A stretch of 64,000 bases of DNA from Chitinivibrionales bacterium (GTDB taxonomy: Bacteria > Fibrobacterota > Chitinivibrionia > Chitinivibrionales > WJKA01): positions 1 to 64,000 of the forward strand of contig WJLW01000105.1 in assembly GCA_014728295.1 (NCBI GenBank), read 5' to 3'. Below the pieces are notes generated by a model. That model ran no database searches. It saw only the letters and a list, made by a program, of their open reading frames with translations, and was not told the DNA's origin. Both the position numbers and the translations under genes were made by a program. Numbering within the stretch: position 1 is the first letter of the stretch; the number at the start of each line of letters is the position of its first letter. This document shows positions 61,797-64,000 of the stretch, in pieces.

Positions 61797-62587
61797 AGCT
61801 CAACCAGCCCGTAGCTATTGGCCGAAGGTGAGGTCGTTGCGATTATATAGGTTCCGTGAACGTTGCCGGTTCCAATTTCGGCAATCTGTTCGCAGGGGGC
61901 AACGGATGAGTTCGAACCTGCTTTCGGCGAGATGTAGGTACTTTTGTGCCGGGAGAACGTTGCGGCATGCGTCCGGCATTCCTGTTCGGGATTGTTGCCG
62001 CGCACCGTAATGGGCCCGATGCCGCGTGCCTGCATGCGAGCCGGGGATTGTTTACGGGTGAGCATCATTGCCGCCGCGGCTTCTTCCCATTCGGTTGACA
62101 AAAAAGACCTGCACGCCAAAGAAAGATGCGGTTTGATTTTTTCGAGCAGATCGATTTGCTCGTCAATGGTCAGAAGCAGCAGCGGGAAGTCATCATCGTC
62201 AAGCAGCGACGCGGCTACCAGAGCCGATGCCAGGGAATTCGGGCCGTCACAGAGCGTTAAGTTCGGACCGGGTATCTTGAACTCAATCGCCAGCTTTCCG
62301 GCCATGCTGTTATGGACCGAAGAGATAAAATTGCGCGGTGAGCCAAACCCTGTTTTGTAGATACTTTCAAGGAACGCTCTGGTTTCGTCAAGGGCTCCCA
62401 ACGCCGTTGCCGCAACAATCGAGCCCGGCAGGGTAGTGCATGTATCAAGCAAACGCCGCGTGACGACATACGCCATCTGCCAGATACGCGGCGAGCGCCG
62501 TTTCAGCCCCGCCGGTATAGCCTGCTCCCAGCCGTCTTCCTGACGCGGCTTGAGAATCTGAATCGAATCGATGCAAAGGTAGTTCAT
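61787..62587 (-). CDS. beta-ketoacyl synthase chain-length-factor-like protein
   Basis: 266 aa from the ATG at 62587, which matches the family start; a GTG at 62599 overlaps the ketosynthase stop (GTGA). The sequence resembles the N-terminal ketosynthase half (Ketoacyl-synt_2 domain) of the chain-length-factor proteins in aryl-polyene-type clusters: SIVAATALGALDETRAFLES, FISSVHNSMAGKLAIEFKIP and CDGPNSLASALVAA. No catalytic Cys is present, so it probably partners the active ketosynthase upstream to set chain length. Confidence 0.82.
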   Translation of the reverse strand: MNYLCIDSIQILKPRQEDGWEQAIPAGLKRRSPRIWQMAYVVTRRLLDTCTTLPGSIVAATALGALDETRAFLESIYKTGFGSPRNFISSVHNSMAGKLAIEFKIPGPNLTLCDGPNSLASALVAASLLDDDDFPLLLLTIDEQIDLLEKIKPHLSLACRSFLSTEWEEAAAAMMLTRKQSPARMQARGIGPITVRGNNPEQECRTHAATFSRHKSTYISPKAGSNSSVAPCEQIAEIGTGNVHGTYIIATTSPSANSYGLVELCV

Positions 62588-62595
62588 AGAAACAT

Positions 62596-63780
62596 TCACT
62601 TCGCTGCGGACTCATTCTCACCGTTTGAGAAAATTACCGCTGCATTATTGCCGCCAAATCCAAACGAATTCTTCAGCAGATAGTTAATATTGCGCTTCTG
62701 CATGGGTGACGGGGCCGCCCCGATGCTTTCGTCAGGTTCATCGAAGCCGCCAGTTGCCGGGATCATGCCGGCCTGCATGGCGCCGACGGCATAGACAGAC
62801 TCGAGTGCGCCCGAAGCCGCCAGGGTATGTCCGATGGTGCGCTTCATCGAACCAAATGGCGGCAGTTCATCAAAAATCGAATGCATTGCCCTGATTTCGG
62901 CGGCATCGTTATCGGGTGTGCCGGTTCCATGCGAAGCTATATAATCGATTCGGGCGGGCTCGATACCGGCCTGCTTCACGGCCGATTCTACTGCACGCCG
63001 GGCGCCTGTGCCTTCGGGATGCGGGGCGGTCATATGATGGCAATCGGCTGAAGCGCCCCAGCCTTCAACCCACGCATACGCCTGCAAGCCATAGCTGGAT
63101 AAAATATCGGGATGAATCAGCAAAAGGGCCCCGGCGCCTTCTCCCAGGCTGATGCCGGCCCTTTTTTTATCAAAGGGACGAGCGCCTCCGGGATCGACCA
63201 GCAACAGGCCGGCGAAGCCGCGTACGGTAAGCATCGACAGCGCATCCGCGCCCAGCGCCACACATGCATCGCACACCCCTGCCTCGATGAGTCGTTTTGC
63301 CATGCCGATTGCGTGCAGCCCGGTCGAGCAGGCTGTTGACAACGAGTAAAATGAATGGCATCCGAATTTATGCGCCAGATAACCGGCAATAGCGGTAGGT
63401 TCATGGCAGGCCAGCTCCTCCCCCGCTTTTTGCAAAAAGGCCGCATCGCGCAGACAGGCGCGATAAAAGACTTCGGAGCGGGTCATGCCGGCAACCGTGG
63501 TTGCAAAGGTCAACGAGACGCGCAGCCGGGAGCGATCGGCCAGCGGCTGCAGCGCCTGTTCGAGCACAGTCGCAGAGAGAGCTGCAGTCCGGTTTGGGGC
63601 GTCGGGCAGAGTAACCTCAGGTGGAATTTCCGCACACAAGGGCTGCTCTTTGAGTCCGGACTGAAAACTTTGCAGGGGCCGGAGATTGTCACTGCCTTTT
63701 TCCACAGCAGGATAGCCCGCACCGGCAGTGGATCCTGCAGCCGAAATTGCTCCCATGCCTGCAATTGGAATAGCGGTCAT
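62596..63780 (-). CDS. beta-ketoacyl-ACP synthase II (FabF-like) of an aryl-polyene-type cluster
   Basis: 394 aa. The active-site Cys151 is in STACSTG, His284 in ASHGTGT and His318 in IGHTLAASG, the Cys-His-His triad of condensing enzymes. GAGALLLIHPD and NSFGFGGNNAA are further family signatures. It extends acyl chains with malonyl-ACP. It lies between the acyl carrier protein gene (40 bp upstream) and the chain-length-factor-like gene, which overlaps its stop. Confidence 0.93.
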   Translation of the reverse strand: MTAIPIAGMGAISAAGSTAGAGYPAVEKGSDNLRPLQSFQSGLKEQPLCAEIPPEVTLPDAPNRTAALSATVLEQALQPLADRSRLRVSLTFATTVAGMTRSEVFYRACLRDAAFLQKAGEELACHEPTAIAGYLAHKFGCHSFYSLSTACSTGLHAIGMAKRLIEAGVCDACVALGADALSMLTVRGFAGLLLVDPGGARPFDKKRAGISLGEGAGALLLIHPDILSSYGLQAYAWVEGWGASADCHHMTAPHPEGTGARRAVESAVKQAGIEPARIDYIASHGTGTPDNDAAEIRAMHSIFDELPPFGSMKRTIGHTLAASGALESVYAVGAMQAGMIPATGGFDEPDESIGAAPSPMQKRNINYLLKNSFGFGGNNAAVIFSNGENESAAK

Positions 63781-63819
63781 GATACGAAAATGGTTTCACT
63801 GCAGATGAGCGCGCAGGGC

Positions 63820-64000
63820 TTACTCACCCGGTTTATTCTTCTCAATATATTCTGCCAACGAACGGACGGATTTGAATACGTCGCGTCCAACGTTGACATC
63901 CGGGACCGTCACACCATATTCTTTTTCAAGCAGTACCAGAAGCTCCAGCGTATCAATCGAATCCAGGCCCAGCCCTTCACCGATAAGCGGTGCGTCGGGA
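63820..64000 (-). CDS. acyl carrier protein (partial, 5' end outside window)
   Basis: The reading frame enters from the right edge and ends with TAA at 63820-63822. The visible 59 residues include GLGLDSIDTLELL, with the phosphopantetheine Ser in DSID (usual form DSLD), and the helical C-terminus FKSVRSLAEYIEKN. Such carrier proteins shuttle acyl chains between ketosynthase partners; with the two genes downstream it forms a polyene/fatty-acid-like cluster. Confidence 0.9.
   Translation of the reverse strand, partial: PDAPLIGEGLGLDSIDTLELLVLLEKEYGVTVPDVNVGRDVFKSVRSLAEYIEKNKPGE

Overview
The window looks like a chromosomal piece of a Gram-negative bacterium with an elaborate outer envelope. 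It holds a secretin, a patatin/BamA-type outer-membrane protein, five predicted lipoproteins, several large beta-barrel candidates ending in aromatic or hydrophobic residues, and beta-helix, FecR, PA14 and chitobiase-type carbohydrate domains. Base composition is intermediate. The mix of envelope proteins, the C-terminal sorting-like tail of one PA14 protein and the ferredoxin-fused EtfA suggest an anaerobic member of the FCB group, perhaps Fibrobacterota/Chitinispirillum-like. That placement is inference; no rRNA gene or marker tree was available. There is no prophage, plasmid backbone or CRISPR array. The only clear mobile unit is a RAYT-type transposase gene bounded by a 26-bp inverted repeat (54517-55541).

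Layout. 1-546: 3'-truncated FAD oxidoreductase. 582-2498: exported, extremely charged coiled-coil protein. 2888-6944: a complete carbohydrate-type ABC importer operon (binding lipoprotein, two permeases, ATPase). 7179-7964: rpsU, convergent with a TrmH-family methyltransferase. 8094-15789: tightly packed minus-strand operon of a FecR/Ig-like protein, a beta-helix plus beta-barrel outer-membrane protein, an exported asparagine-synthetase-B-like protein and a UMF1/Atg22-type transporter; this is the best candidate for an undescribed envelope system. 15954-20856: ybeY, a CorC/HlyC membrane protein, etfB, etfA with an N-terminal 2x[4Fe-4S] domain, and hisG. 20917-26170: type IV pilus/type II secretion-like module (PilB/GspE ATPase, secretin with three N-terminal STN-like repeats, PilM/PilN-type protein). 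26286-27869: polyol dehydrogenase. 28037-32008: two GT4 glycosyltransferases and a flippase, overlapping one another. 32019-36319: rsmA, a barrel protein and two small lipoproteins.

36553-41321: lipoprotein, barrel protein and patatin/BamA protein. 41335-48870: co-oriented run of a histidine-kinase-like protein lacking the ATPase domain, a TPR lipoprotein, proB, proA, alr, an RseC-like protein and a TPR membrane protein. 49047-49160: tRNA-Pro(GGG) and terminator. 49251-54331: short-chain dehydrogenase, SWIM-SNF2 helicase and a small beta-helix protein. 54501-56805: RAYT unit, a 5'-truncated PA14 remnant and a bacteriohemerythrin. 56989-59148: PA14/chitobiase-domain surface protein. 59326-64000: M20 peptidase, GNAT, polysaccharide deacetylase, then the edge of an aryl-polyene/type II fatty-acid-like cluster (chain-length-factor-like protein, ketosynthase, acyl carrier protein) that continues past the window.

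Most genes sit in short operons with 4-bp stop/start overlaps. The common theme is envelope building: transport, surface glycan synthesis and export, outer-membrane barrels, lipoproteins and a secretin machine, with a few housekeeping genes (rpsU, rsmA, ybeY, proBA, alr, hisG) embedded among them.
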